A stretch of DNA of 64,000 bases from Sipunculus nudus (GCA_026874595.1 CM049308.1:26586367-26650366); one strand, 5' to 3'; positions 1 through 12,128 are shown, counted from the stretch's first letter. The notes: generated by a model not told the origin, from the sequence alone. Translations and numbers: made by a program.

Positions 1-748
1 TTGCACTCAGAGAGTGCAGACCTCTGCCAGGGCAGCTTATTACCCCAAAAATAGCCTTATCAGAAATGCAGCAATTTTAGCTCAGCTGATTATAAGTCAT
101 ATTAGCTATAGTCTTGGTCCTTTGTCCGTTGTCTGTCCGGCTTTCCGTCTGTTAACAGGGCACGTTTTGAAACAGTTGGACCTACGAATCCAAAATTTTG
201 CATACAGTTAGATGTCCCAAAAATCTCCTACCATTTTGAAAATTGGGTCACTAAGACTTTGTTCCTTCAAGATTTTAAGGAAAAACCTCCGTTTTCCATT
301 AAAAACCCATTGTTACAGTTCAAGACTGCCTTATATCAAAACCACTGATCTGAATTTGATCATAATAAATATTCATATTCTTCCATACATTTCCTATGTA
401 CATACCAAATATTAGGTCAGTATTGCATAATTTGTTGAGGTCATGGGCCCAAACATAATGCACCTTGTAAAAAATTAGTAAATATATTTACTCACTTAAC
501 ATAAGATTTGCTGATGCTAGAAACTTTTTTTAGAGATATAGCTTCTTTTAATCAAGATTCAAATGTATACTGAAAATTAGATCTGAATTTTGCAATTTTT
601 ATTAGCATAAATATATAATCAGTACCTTAAATTTTCAGTGCAGCTCTCTATGCTCCCCAGGCTGTGTTATGTAATCCCATCACTGGGGCAAGCCGTCTCT
701 CTTGTTGAGCTTGATCAGGCTGTCTGCAGTTAATACCACAGGGAGCCT

Positions 749-786
749 TTCTCTCTCTCTCTCTCTCTCTCTCCCCCCCCCCCCCC
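749..786. repeat. (CT)n followed by poly(C)
   Basis: About 12 CT dinucleotides run directly into a 14-base C tract (773-786). It is a simple-sequence repeat inside the presumed intron. Confidence 0.9.
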
Positions 787-1586
787 ATTTTGTTGACAGA
801 CCTGTACTATAAACAAGAAGAATCTCATCATTTCACATTTTTTTCAGCAACCAGCAGTGACAACAGAGACTCCTCCCCCACCCCGCCTTTCAATACACAG
901 GACAAATAAACAAGACAAATCTTATAATTTTAATGTTAAATTCATTCTTTTTGTTGAGACTTGTTGAGAAAAAAATGTTCAGGAATTTAATCCTAATATT
1001 AAAATGTGATAAAATATTAGGATCTAATTTAAGTGCTAACTGACTAGATTTAAGAAGATATAAATACTTTGTAGCATTTCATTCATATCTCTTAAAGTTG
1101 GCCGGGCCTAGATGTGAATAACACTGTTAAACTAAGTTTTAAAATCAGGAATATTGGTCCAACTTTGTTAGATTAATTTTTAACTCATATGGCCATATAT
1201 TTAACTTTTTAAAACTTGATTACCTTCACACGTTATTTGTTTATTAAATGTAACTTTAATATAACACTTACTGTAGGCCCATTTTTTCCCTTGGTTCATC
1301 ATTAAATGGTTTCATGCCACAGGTTTCATTTATTACACAGTGCATATGCTTGAGCTCATGTCCATTATTCTATAATTTACAGAGTTTCATTTTTAGCAGG
1401 GCCATTTTCTCTTAGCTTTTCAAATGCTTATATACATGAAAAACAAAATAAAAAATTTTGCTGTTGCTAATATTTTCCAAATTTCAGCTGAGCAAGGTGA
1501 CCCATGGGTCCCTTGTTCTTTTAAAAAATCCCTGTATCTAGATGATGATTTAGATTGTTCTTTTTTTATCATTGCTGAGCTATCAT

Positions 1587-1690
1587 AAAATTTCATTAAC
1601 ATCTGTGAATAACTTTTTGAGTAATGTTGCAAACAGACAGACAAACCGACGCAGGCAAAAACATAACTCCACCCCTTGGAGGAGGTAAAT
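1587..1690 (+). mobile_element. End of a dispersed non-autonomous element (GGAGGTAA tail family)
   Basis: The sequence runs AACTTTTTGAGTAATGTTGC, AACAGACAGACAAACCGACG, AAAACATAACTCC, then a small hairpin closing with GGAGGAGGTAAATA. The same tail design recurs at 30940-31061 and 36300-36450, so it is a dispersed repeat family rather than gene sequence. The other end of this copy could not be placed. Confidence 0.5.
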
Positions 1691-1868
1691 ATTTGTATCC
1701 AGATTTTCAGTGTCATTTTTTAAACGTCTTGCACTAAAACACTGTCATATCAGTAGAAACTGCTACATCAAACCAGTTTCAATGGGTTCTTGTTTTCAGA
1801 AACTAAATTCCTCAAAAGAGCAGTATTCATAACAAAAGATAACATGTTCACTTTTTTTCCTCCTGCAG

Positions 1869-2176
1869 GATGTGGGGATTCTGTCTGTCTTAATGGCGGC
1901 TGGTGTGACTCTGATGATGGGGAGACCTTTGCATGCAAGTGCCCGACAGCTTACACTGGCACGTATTGCGAGAAGCGCGTGACTTGCGGAGACAACCCGT
2001 GTAAGAATGATGGTGAATGCAAATATGACAGGAAAACAGGATCAACCACTTGCATCTGTTCCACAAAGTTTGCTGGTTATTTCTGTGAGCTTAAGAGCCC
2101 ATGCGCAGCTAGACCATGCAGTCCTGGTGAAGATTGCATACCTTCTCCAGATGGTTCTTCATTCACATGCGAATAA
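1869..2176 (+). CDS. Terminal exon of a protein with EGF-like repeats
   Basis: A coding exon preceded by a strong acceptor (poly-pyrimidine tract plus CAG at 1866-1868). It opens in phase 1, the usual phase for EGF modules, and reads about 102 codons to TAA at 2174-2176. It encodes two complete six-cysteine EGF-like domains (from CGDSVC to TYCEK, and from CGDNPC to YFCEL), each with the normal C-x-C pair near the end and a Gly-aromatic-Cys closing. A third module (PCAARPC, GEDC, FTCE) stops just after its fourth cysteine, so its last two cysteines are missing. No D/N-x-D/N-E/Q-type calcium-binding signature precedes the first cysteines, so these look like non-calcium EGF domains. Such domains are extracellular and disulphide-bonded and usually act in adhesion or signalling; the exact family cannot be named from about 100 residues. 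No usable donor lies before the stop, so this is probably the last exon, or a decayed one. Upstream exons lie outside the window or in undetected sequence. Confidence 0.8.
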
Positions 2177-2890
2177 GCCTCAGTTTGGTAATGGTATAGA
2201 TAGGGATATATCTTCATATATTCCCATCATTTCTAAGTACTCACAAGTTATGATGAGAGACTTATGGGATTCACCATAATGCCAAGAAAATTATACAGTT
2301 CTTAGTTTTGGGAATGAAAGTTTCAAAATGGTGCTAAATACGACTCGTAGATTATATTGTTTATTGTCAGTGTAACTTTGTTAAAGATCAGTCACAAAAA
2401 TTGAAGGCTACCAAATTTCCTTCCTAAAAGCATACAAATGCTGAAATATTGTTAGTGTTGGACATCATTACTGAGATTGGTAATATACACTCAAATGGCA
2501 GTCATTTGTATATAAGGTTTGTTAATTTAAATAACAAGGTGAAAACATGAATTTGTCAATAGGAAATAAATTGCTGAACATCTGCATGTGTAAGAAAATG
2601 ACAGGTGCTTATGGATATATTCAAATAATGAAACTGTTATGTAAATTTCATTCAGATAATATAATTTCATTATTATGTTAATAATGAAATTGTAAAATTT
2701 GAATAAAATATTGTACTTGGAGATTCGCAAACAATCCATTTGATGTCACTTGTATTGATATTTGCACTGATGTTGTATGATACGTTACTTTGACTAACCT
2801 TATTACTAAACACACTTTTTTGGAAATACAATATGAAATTTGGATTTTATGAGTATACACATAATAAATTAATCCAAACCCAATTTCTTT
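2177..2890 (+). other. Probable 3' UTR with polyadenylation signals
   Basis: AT-rich sequence after the EGF stop codon with several AATAAA hexamers, including ones near 2562, at 2702-2707 and near 2862. Any could end the transcript. The extent is inferred; RNA data would fix it. Confidence 0.4.
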
Positions 2891-4297
2891 TGTCTGATTG
2901 TTTGTTTTTCTATCTTTGTGAAAATTACATGTTAAAGATGTCTGTGAAATAAACTGGAAAGGAGAAGTTAAACAATCTGCTACCAGATGTCACCAAACGT
3001 AGGAGCGGGCAAACTTAATGTTCAACCAACAACAGTTCAGAAACTGTCCGGCAGGTGTCAGGTCAAGTTAATGTCAGTTTTCTCATGAAACCTCATTATC
3101 GGTCGAGGCTGAGTGCCGTTCATTGTTGAGCCGAAATATTGGTCAATTATAGAAAAACATGACCCAGGGAGGGCCCATCGGTTTATAATGATAATTATGC
3201 ATTAATCCTTGTTCTGTTCAAGGTTTGACAGTAAATTAAGAACGGCGGAATATATTAAGAACTTATTTTTATGCATTGGTTAATTTAACGACTTCTTATT
3301 TTCGTTTTCATGGAATTGCGATGCACTTGATATATGTTCATAAAACTCAATATTGATATTTACCAATAAAGTTTGTCGCCAGAAGTCGTTTTTCGACAAA
3401 ATGTGTAGAAAATTCAATAAGGTCAGAGGCCAAGGTAATCCCTTGACGATAATTAATAACATTTCTTCTTATAACCATCTCTACCATAAACATTATAAGA
3501 CACGTTTTACAAAAATGAATTCAGTTAAGCTGAGTGAAAGATTCAGTTGACTGCAGTTGTGTAGAGCAGTTAAAAAACTGATAAATACGAACGGTATAAT
3601 ACCAAGGCGATTCTATAATGTACAAATAGTATAAAAAAAAATCAGTTCTGAATCATGCAATCATTACAACAAAATTCCTTCATGCCGTAGTTGTGAGTTA
3701 ATAAATCAAGCGAGCAATACACACTGTTAATAACATACAACGATTATGCTTTCGTTTAAAAAATCATAAGCCGCATCGATCCTACATAAACGAATATATA
3801 CATAAACGACCTGATTTGCTGATATACATAGCAGGGTCCCCTTGCCCTTAAAAATTTCAGTTAAAATATGCAACAGTCATTAATATATTGCCTAAATGGT
3901 AAACCGTTTTGAAATGTTTGCCTTGAAGGGTAAAAAGAGGTTCGCATAAAATAACCACTATATAAAATATATACCATACTTGTTGAAACAGATTTGACGG
4001 ATTTCATAAAAGGGAGCGTATGCACACAGGCGGACCTGGTTTGAGGACTAATGATAGGATTCCCATGCCTTTATAAAGTCTTATAAAGCTAAAACTACAT
4101 GACCTGTAGTTCGCATTCACAAATCCACGTTTCACAACCGTCCTTGCCATGAAATAGGCCTACATCCATCAGCGGGGTTTCGACCAATCCTGCGAGACAT
4201 CTAGTGGTTGAAAGTGATACTAGTTATGAAAACTTGATGCATGTGCTTCAGAACATGAAACCACTGTTGCTTCAATTATAAGATTCAATTGATTCTG
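2891..4297. other. Noncoding DNA, no gene seen
   Basis: AT-rich unique sequence with short ORFs only, and no splice-flanked coding potential on either strand. The part around 3000-3260 is less AT-rich than its surroundings and could be regulatory, but nothing specific is seen. Confidence 0.5.
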
Positions 4298-4330
4298 TCT
4301 GTGTGTGTGTGTCTCTCTCTCTCTCTCTCT

Positions 4331-4406
<76 letters not shown>
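4298..4406. repeat. Compound (GT)n(CT)n(TA)n microsatellite
   Basis: About 7 GT units, then about 10 CT units, then about 36 TA units without interruption. Confidence 0.95.
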
Positions 4407-4409
<3 letters not shown>

Positions 4410-5340
4410 GATTGATCAGGTGTGTGGTGCAGCTCAATATATAATCAGGCTTGGGGTAAATCCAGAATTTTGAATTACAGTTACATTTTAATAGATATTT
4501 TCTATGAAAGTTAGATTCCTATTCAACTTAATGTTAGGTAATATCAATTTCAACTGGAGTGTGTGTGTGTGTGTGTGGGTGTGCGTGCGTGCGGGGGGGG
4601 GTCAATTTCATTCATTTTTTTTTCATTCATTTCAAATATAATTCACGATTCAATACGAAATATTTATAAAAATTCAAATCAGTCCAAAACTTAATAAATC
4701 TTTTGATAATAATCGTCAATAGCTTCGATAAACAAAATTTAGAAACAGAGTAAAGGCAGGAATTCTGATGCTTGCAAAATGTATTTCATTAATATTAGAC
4801 TACATTAAAATAAATAACATTAGAAATGAGAGCTGGATCAATACCAATTCAGTCCAATACTTTAATTTATATTTCGTTATTTCAACTCAATATTATTTCC
4901 CGTCAATTCCAATTAAAGTTTTTATTTCTTATTTTCTCCCGATTCCACAGTTTCACGGACCTTACGTCTTTTAAAAGTTGTAAAATTAAAATATATGTTT
5001 AAACAATATCCTTGCAAAGACAAATGCAACACAAAATTCCCATTCTTGTCTCATATAAGTTTTCTTTCCCTATTTCACAGCAGCCTACTATTTCACAATA
5101 ACATACGACAAATCTGAACAAAATATGAAACAGGTGCATATACGCAGACGGTGGCGACACCTATAACTATATACTGTACATAGTGTGTTTTTTTTTCAAC
5201 CTGTAATCTATATACACATTACAGTTATTTGAAGTAAGAATTATGAGCAACCTTCACGGAAGATGAGATATACACAATATTTCAGAGAGCGAAGCGCAAG
5301 CATCAGATAAATTATAAATCAAACATGAGAAAGACAATGT
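4407..5340. other. AT-rich noncoding DNA
   Basis: No gene seen. It contains a short (GT)n then G-run at 4560-4600 and is otherwise low-GC unique sequence. Confidence 0.5.
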
Positions 5341-6060
5341 CACTTCCAGGCATACGTCACGCACAGGTCACGTGACCCTGGCGCGATGAATGGCGCCATT
5401 TCACGGTGACGTTTCCCGAATGGCGGGTCGAGGCACGCTTGTTCAAGACGCTCGCATGCGGAGCCTTTCGGAAACAATGCCGACGTAACTTGGCTTAATT
5501 ATTTAAACCCCCACCAATCAGATCCTTTACAGATAAACGATCCTTAGGAGTCGCCAGCGAAGAACTAGCAATTTCGCAGATATGAGCTCTGGCACTTTTC
5601 ATGAAAATTGTATCGTCATTAGTCCCTTGTGACCACAACTAAAAGCCCGTAATTGTCTAGTAAGTACATTGACTCGGGCCTATGGTAGCGGACGACAAAA
5701 GGATCATCCCTAATGGATCTTCACCAGCCTTCATTTGCCATGCGATTGTTCTTATTGGAAACTGGTCATCCGTTCTGACTCGCCGGCTTCAGTTTCGTAT
5801 GTGTCATGTCACCCGTGAGGACTGATGGGGGATGTTGTTGACATTACCGAGATCAATGGTGCCAGGTCGTATAATAAAGCCAGTATATCATTACCTGGTA
5901 AAAACTGCCATGCGCACAGGTGTATTGTTAATCCAACAAAACTTGTTTCATAACCCCAAATGCTACAAAATTGACACGGGGTCAGAAAAAATGAAAAAAT
6001 AATGGCCCGGTCGGGAACAAAGAGTCAGCGACTTTACACGCCCCCAGAGTTTTGAATTGT
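5341..6060. promoter_or_regulatory. GC-richer unique island with palindromic E-box
   Basis: A repeat-poor, CpG-containing island standing out from AT-rich flanks. It carries the 12-bp palindrome GGTCACGTGACC at 5366-5377 (a CACGTG E-box, the type bound by USF/MITF-like bHLH-zip proteins) and the palindrome ATGGCGCCAT shortly after. No coding potential. A regulatory role is inferred from composition and motif only. Confidence 0.3.
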
Positions 6061-6202
6061 GCAAAGGCGTATACACAATGGAAAAAAGCAAAAAACAAAA
6101 ATATTTGTGCGGGAAAATTCTTATTTATTATTTATTTGTTATAATTATTAATTTTAGTTATACAGTGCAGTAAACTACCTTACATTTCAATAATTAAATA
6201 AA

Positions 6203-6241
6203 TTATTATTTTTATTATTACAATTATTATTATTGTTGTTG

Positions 6242-6310
<69 letters not shown>
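6203..6310. repeat. (ATT)n microsatellite
   Basis: ATT/GTT triplets, nearly perfect from about 6245 onward. A second TTA-rich patch follows at about 6685-6750, so the two bracket the element at 6314-6684. Confidence 0.9.
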
Positions 6311-6313
6311 GAC

Positions 6314-6684
6314 AAAAAAAGGTTTGATTCTCAGGCACTTTTTTCAGAAATCAGTGAGGGAGGGCGAATTTTTTTTACCTTTTTTTACCTTTTTAATTTA
6401 TTATAAAATTTCAATAAAAATTTCATATGAACCGTGCATGGTCAAAATAATTATTACAAATTGTTTCGCTACAGGGCTGGTTATGTTTCAGCGTAAACAG
6501 CGGAAACATGCGTGTACGCATTCATGCACGCATTTTAGTAAAAACCGCACATTATTCCCCGCAAACTACGGGCGTCCGAGAGGCTGGAGCACAAATTGGT
6601 AAATTTCTTTTGAAAATCAAAATAAAAATAGTTGATGCGACGGGATAAAATTGATGCGGGCGGTTCCTGAGAACCACTTTTTTT
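6314..6684. mobile_element. Possible MITE bounded by imperfect terminal inverted repeats
   Basis: The left end reads AAAAAAAGGTTTGATTCTCA (continuing GG) and the right end, reverse-complemented, AAAAAAAGTGGTTCTCAGG. They share two 8-base blocks (AAAAAAAG and TTCTCAGG). The 371-bp body has no transposase. Both flanks are (TTA)n, so a target-site duplication cannot be judged. The inverted repeats could be partly chance. Confidence 0.35.
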
Positions 6685-6981
6685 CCTTATTATTATTATT
6701 ATTTTTATTATTGTTATTATTATTATTACTATTATTATTATATTATTATTATATATCATTTTATTATGATTATTAAATAATACAAAATTATATCGATGTA
6801 ATTAATATTTTCCTTTTTGTAATCGGTGAATAGAACAGTAACAAAATATATCAGTATAAATTAATTGATACTCTTATATAATACTTGTAGGCCTACAGTA
6901 AAGGAATCAAATTTTCTGCTTTATTATTATAATTATTTTTATTATTAGCAGTAGAAGTAGAAGTTTTTTTGTCAAAAAAGA

Positions 6982-7005
6982 GGAGGCACTCTAAATCCAC
7001 CCCTG
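6982..7005 (-). mobile_element. Solitary hAT-like terminal inverted repeat
   Basis: Reverse-complemented, the end reads CAGGGGTGGATTTAGAGTGC and continues CTCC. This resembles the CAGGGGYGGATYYAG ends common in non-autonomous hAT elements. The matching other end was not found nearby. Confidence 0.4.
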
Positions 7006-7130
7006 TGTTTTCCCGTAAACAGACTAAGAAAAACGCATTTTATCCCATGCATAGTTTTATTAATTATTTCATAGTATTTCTTAATTATGCATGAGGATTA
7101 ATTCGACTATAGTATGTATTAATTCAACTA

Positions 7131-7134
<4 letters not shown>

Positions 7135-7193
<59 letters not shown>

Positions 7194-7201
7194 CATATAA
7201 A
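7135..7201. repeat. (TA)n microsatellite
   Basis: About 33 TA dinucleotides with a few TACA interruptions. The ORF through it (Ile-Tyr repeats) is an artefact of the repeat. Confidence 0.95.
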
Positions 7202-7578
7202 TATATAGATGGAATGGAAATTAATATATATAGAAAGTTTTATACACAGATACATAGACCGATATATGTAGACGTATATATATATAGGGACATAGCATTG
7301 TAATCATTCCGGCAGGTGGTACATTTGGACTCTCAAAAAGAGAGACTCCGCATATATCTCCGCCAAATCAAGGCCACAGTATAGTCATTTATCTGTATAA
7401 TCTTAATAACACTTAACTCGTGGCCTATCTGTTGCTCCAAATTAAAAACAAGCGACACCCGCTCTCGTTGGTCCGATTACACTGGTTGTGGGAGACTGGC
7501 ATAGGGCTAAGAATCAGACCATGTTTAAAAATTAGAGACCACGTTCTCATTGACCTGATTATGTTTGATTTGCTCTTT

Positions 7579-7590
7579 GCCCCCTGGTGG
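7579..7590 (-). promoter_or_regulatory. CTCF-like motif
   Basis: GCCCCCTGGTGG fits the reverse complement of the CTCF core (GCGCCCCCTGGTGG) with only the outer bases missing. It lies in unique sequence. Occupancy is unknown, and a single motif match is weak evidence. Confidence 0.35.
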
Positions 7591-7859
7591 TGTAGCCCAG
7601 AGAACCTTGCTTTACAAAGCAGCGGATGAAACAAAAGGAGATCTAGGATGACTACAATGTATAACTGCTGAGCGAGGATCGTACTGAAATGACAAAAATA
7701 CAGATATATATATATATGTATATGTATATATATATTATCTAAACATTAAATTTATAACATGAAAAATAATGCAGTAACTAATAATATTTTTTAACTTTAT
7801 TACGAAAGAATATTGTTAAGTTTAGCAAATACAGAGAAAAAACTAACTACCGATGGTAT

Positions 7860-9060
7860 TATATAAAAAAATTAAAACACGCGTAGGTCGTAGAGAAGTA
7901 CGCCTTACGGCGCATACAAGTATCTGCCGCGAGCCGCTGTGTATATAGGGATGTTACCTAGGAGAACGAGACGCCATGTTATTGATAACATACAAACCGG
8001 AGTAATAGCAGATATCTAAGAGCCTCGCAGCCGTAGCGTGTCATCCTTGCCACACAATAATGAAATATTCATGAAATAATTGTTTCACGCCGGCATTACA
8101 CAAGGAAATGCTTTTAAAGTCGATATGAGCCCCAGCATGATCGGCCGAGACCAAGGGGCCGGACTTGCATTACGAATTGGGGTTTGCCCCGGGTATAAGT
8201 GGACCTGTATGGTCCGCGGGCCCGTCCCAGGGGAAAACTTCCATTTCTGGCATTTCATCAAACCAAGATATAATATTTACTTTAGTCAGTTCGTCATTGT
8301 GGACAAATATCTTGTAATTCAGGCTTTCACGAGGCTCAGTCTATACAACCCGGCAGTCTGCTGCACTTAACTCGATGTCTATAATGTAAGGCCGGTCCCG
8401 AGTTCTATCCAGTTTGATTTCCTCATCAACGATGGATGAATGTGAACGCATTAAGTGTCCCCACTAAATTATACCCAGGTAACAACTATCTTTTGTCTGT
8501 CGCGCTATTTCCTGCGAGGTTTGTTATTGGAAAATTAAGTTGGAGGTGTTTGTACGTTTTGCTGCGGTGAGCCCCCTTGAGAGGGTCTGGGAGGGTCAGC
8601 CTTAGCGGTGCATGTGGCGCCTCGTTCGGCCAAATCTTATGATTTACTCAAGTGTCACTAGGGGCCCGCCTAAAAGCGCTTTATTTACTATCTCATCAAA
8701 AAGATGAAACACTTAATTTTTACCAGGAAGATAAACGAGCCTCGCCGTGACACATGTTTCTGCTGTTCAAAAGGCCGTGCAGCAAACTGATTCTAAGTCA
8801 ATTGTCATAGAACAGACAATATTGGTCCAGTTCTCTATCAGTGTTTTTTTTCGGGATCTCATCCCTAGCGGGTATAATCGCGTCGATTGATCGCCCGTCT
8901 TTCTGGTAGCAGTGACAGCCGTGGCTTACAGTTGATTTACTTGCATGGCAAATAATTAACAAACTCGCACGGGACCATCGGCCGGTTTCAACTTTGCAGC
9001 TACTTCACAAAGTACCGTGCTAACCGGGTTGTTGATGTTCTGCCGGCACAAAAGCATAAA
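7860..9060. promoter_or_regulatory. GC-richer repeat-poor island
   Basis: About 1.2 kb of unique, non-repetitive sequence with many CpGs and no coding potential. It contains paralogous element copy A (8411-8514). It is interpreted as candidate cis-regulatory DNA by composition and by its relation to the 20.4-kb island. Confidence 0.35.
8411..8514 (+). promoter_or_regulatory. Paralogous noncoding element, copy A
   Basis: Shares an ordered set of blocks with 20352-20458: AGTTTGATT, then GAATGTGAACGCATTAAGT (8438-8456, one mismatch in 19), AAATT (8466), CAGGTAAC (8476), TTTGTCT (8492) and ATTTCCTG (8507). Distances from CAGGTAAC to the other three last-named blocks (-10, +16, +31) are the same in both copies. 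No ORF is conserved between the copies. Seen directly: the homology. Inferred: a regulatory function. Confidence 0.55.
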
Positions 9061-9341
9061 TATATTATGTTTAAAAATTCATGTAGGTGGGCTTTCGTTT
9101 CAGTTCCTCAGATAAAAAAGAATCATTTAAATCATTGACTTTTTTGTGTAATACAATATACATACGTGTGCGTGTTAGTCATTTATTTATTTTGAATAAG
9201 TCACTTGATGTTAATTCTGTTTTTCTCTCCTTTAAAAAATTCTAGTTTTTTTTTTATTTAAAGACAACGCAGTGTATTTTTGGGTGTTTGCGTTTCGCTC
9301 CAGGTATTTAACGGACATTTTAGCAAACAAAAAGTCGCGAG

Positions 9342-9359
9342 CTCTCTCTCTCTCTCTCT

Positions 9360-9422
<63 letters not shown>
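9342..9422. repeat. (CT)n microsatellite
   Basis: About 40 CT units with one CA interruption near 9363. Ser-Leu ORFs across it are artefacts. Confidence 0.95.
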
Positions 9423-9425
<3 letters not shown>

Positions 9426-10490
9426 ACCTAAAGGACCAATTTCTAGGAAACATGTGGATTAATAGGTTAAACATCGGCTTGTGATGGACAGCCCCAATTA
9501 AAGGATATAGTAAGTATCCCGATTATGGGCTTAATCAAAAGGATAAACAGTAGGACTGTACATGTCTTTAGTTGGGGTTTTAGCGCTGGTTTCTGCTTTT
9601 GCTATCAGATGTGAAAACTCTTGCATAACTGTTTCCATGTCTATACAACTTGGCCCTAATGCTGCTATATAATATCATATATAATAAGTTGCTCGATGGT
9701 AACAGACAGATTTGTTTGGATAATAAAGAAGGCACCTGTACACTTGAAATTTACTGATATAAATATATACACCGATACAAAGTAGCACTCATAATATTCT
9801 CTATATTAGTCCGCCACTAGGTTTTTTATCGACATGAAATCCTCAGTTTTTGTTAGCCAGTATATTAATTTTATTTTTTTTTTGTTTTAAATATATTTTG
9901 TTACATATTTTGGATATTAAAATATTTACAAGACCAAAATCTATAATTATCACCTGTTAATGGATATATTTGATATTTATTCAAATTCCACACACACACA
10001 TGTATGTGTGTGCGTGTATAAATTTACCTCATTTCAATAATCTTTTGTAGACTGCTGCTTCCAACCCCCCCCCCCCCCAGTGAATTGGGTCAGTTTCTCA
10101 TTCTCCCTATTAACTTTTATTTTCTTCAGTATTTTATCTTTTTCCATTTGTAAAAGGAATATTGTCCAAAGTCTATCGATAATAAGTTAAAGGAGCATTT
10201 CACGGAAATAGAACAAATATTCTCATAAATTGCATAATATGGACTGCGTTGCTTCTTGGCTATTTTTCTCATTCTTTCTTGGCAACTCTCTCCCTCTCTC
10301 CATCCATCCATATGTTTATTGTAAACAGTGTATGCTATTCCATTAACTTATATAACAGTGGTATTTTTTTAATGGAGAGAAGAAAGAAAGAGTTACAACG
10401 AAAGGATAAGTAATTAAGTTAACGTCTAACTGAATAAAAACTCTTGTAAGTAAAAACTATAAAGTCGTGAGCGACATTTAATTACAAAAA
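9423..10490. other. AT-rich noncoding DNA with a poly(C) tract
   Basis: No gene seen. It includes a small (CA)/(GT) inverted patch at about 9990-10018 and a 14-base C run at 10065-10078. Confidence 0.5.
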
Positions 10491-11240
10491 AAATTGAAGT
10501 ATCAGGCGCATGCCTAAAACCAGTGTTGGTTTCTGAAAATGCAGTCCTACCGGACTGGTCTGCTGGTCTCATACAAGAGCGCCCCCTGTCATTAATGTAA
10601 AGAAGTAAAGTAATCGCTGGTGGAGTTCTAGGATGAATATGGAAGAAAGGCTCCTAGAATTAGTCATGCGGTTCCAGGCGCACGAAGTCACGGTTCACTT
10701 GCCCACCCTGCCATCAAGACGCGTTTACTTCAAGTGTATTCAATTATTTAAACAGGGGCTGCATTTCAGTCTGCTCAAAAGGATCACTTGTGGACTACAA
10801 TAGTTAAATGGCATCTATTGACATCGTGAAAGGCGGGGTTTACAATAGGTCGCCTTACCGCACGAAACGTTGTCGTGAAATATTCACGCGTAAGTAAAAG
10901 ATCGCATGGGCTTTCATAAAAGAACTCTACCTGTGTCCTGGGAAAACTACCTCAGACTGGAGAGAAACTCGCTCTCGGGGCCTGCGTGATCGCTCAACAC
11001 GCGCGGCTTCGCCCATAAACTCCTCTGGAAATGACTGACATCAAATTTTTATATGCAGCATTTTGTCCATGTTGATTCGCGGGATCAATCAATGTCCACA
11101 GGCACAGTTCTATCATAACAAAACAATAGACTGCATCACTCCGCTGTTAATACCTGCAGCGCCTAATACACAGGGTTAAGAGGGCTTGCTGAGCTTTCCG
11201 TGGTCTCTCTCGGCAGGGTGCCGACTGTTTTATAATTAAT
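10491..11240. promoter_or_regulatory. GC-richer unique island with CTCF-like core
   Basis: Repeat-poor sequence with raised CpG density and no coding potential. GCGCCCCCTG at 10579-10588 is an exact match to the 10-base half of the CTCF core on the minus strand. Candidate regulatory DNA by inference. Confidence 0.3.
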
Positions 11241-12128
11241 TGTGATTTCTATCGACTTATACTGGAATATTTTCAATATTTGTAAACATTTTAATCCCAG
11301 TGGTTAACCAGAAAATTTTTTCGCTTTCTCTTTTACCGGTTAAATTATACACAAAAAGTGCTGCATTTCAGCGTAAGTATATTAATTTCGCAACCAAGAG
11401 CAACTTAATTTTTGTTCTTTGATACCGTGTTTTACCACACCCTCACCCCTTCGCCCAGCTTATAAACAAAAATGTCGTGATAAAATCCCATAAAATTCGT
11501 ATTTTGTAACTTTTAATCGGCATATTTTTCACAATTTTTTAACAACATACCCGAAATCTATGATATTTAAAATACTAAATCTATAGTATTATTCTTTATG
11601 GATTCCACCATAAGAATAGACAGGGGCCGGCTTTTTTATCATACAACATGATTTAAATTATATTATATTTACAATCTGCCATTCTGGAAGAAATGCTGTT
11701 TGCAAATTTAATGCCATTAAAATAATTATTTGGATCCGGCATTCCTAAAATTGTATTGAATAATAAGGCATTTCTAAGAAAATGGACATATCAAGACTGA
11801 AGTTAGTTTCATGGTGAAAAAAATGACCCCCCCCCCCCCCCACCACCAAGATGAACACCACCCTCCCTTATGAGTCATGTGACCTGTCCTCATGACTTGT
11901 TGGCCTCCATAGTCCCGCAGTAATTTAAGCCGATGACGTTAATTGGCCAGGACTAACTTGCCCGCATATATTTGTCTCGTGCAAGTTTCTTTCCATGGAT
12001 GACTTGGGTTGATGACGTGTCAGCTTAACACAGAAACAGCTAAACACCTACGCTTCTTATAATGGGAAATTTCCAGAATTCCATGTTCCATGTGCACGCT
12101 TTGTCCCATTCCCCTCACTTGTCAATTA

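Larger units (their letters stand above)
1..1868 (+). other. Presumed intron sequence upstream of the EGF exon
   Basis: No exon could be supported here. The stretch is AT-rich, its short ORFs resemble no known domain, and it ends in a good 3' splice site (pyrimidine-rich TTTTTTTCCTCCTGCAG at 1852-1868). It therefore probably belongs to the last intron of the EGF-repeat gene. It also holds a (CT)n/poly(C) tract and one dispersed-repeat end. Confidence 0.45.

Noticed and set aside
7091-7303. ORFs of Ile-Tyr repeats across (TA)n tracts here and near 12062, 35802, 41899, 45778, 47318 and 48698
   Set aside because: They are direct translations of dinucleotide repeats with no flanking gene structure.
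9272-9484. Ser-Leu ORFs through the (CT)n tract
   Set aside because: Artefact of the microsatellite; both overlapping frames show the same repeat.
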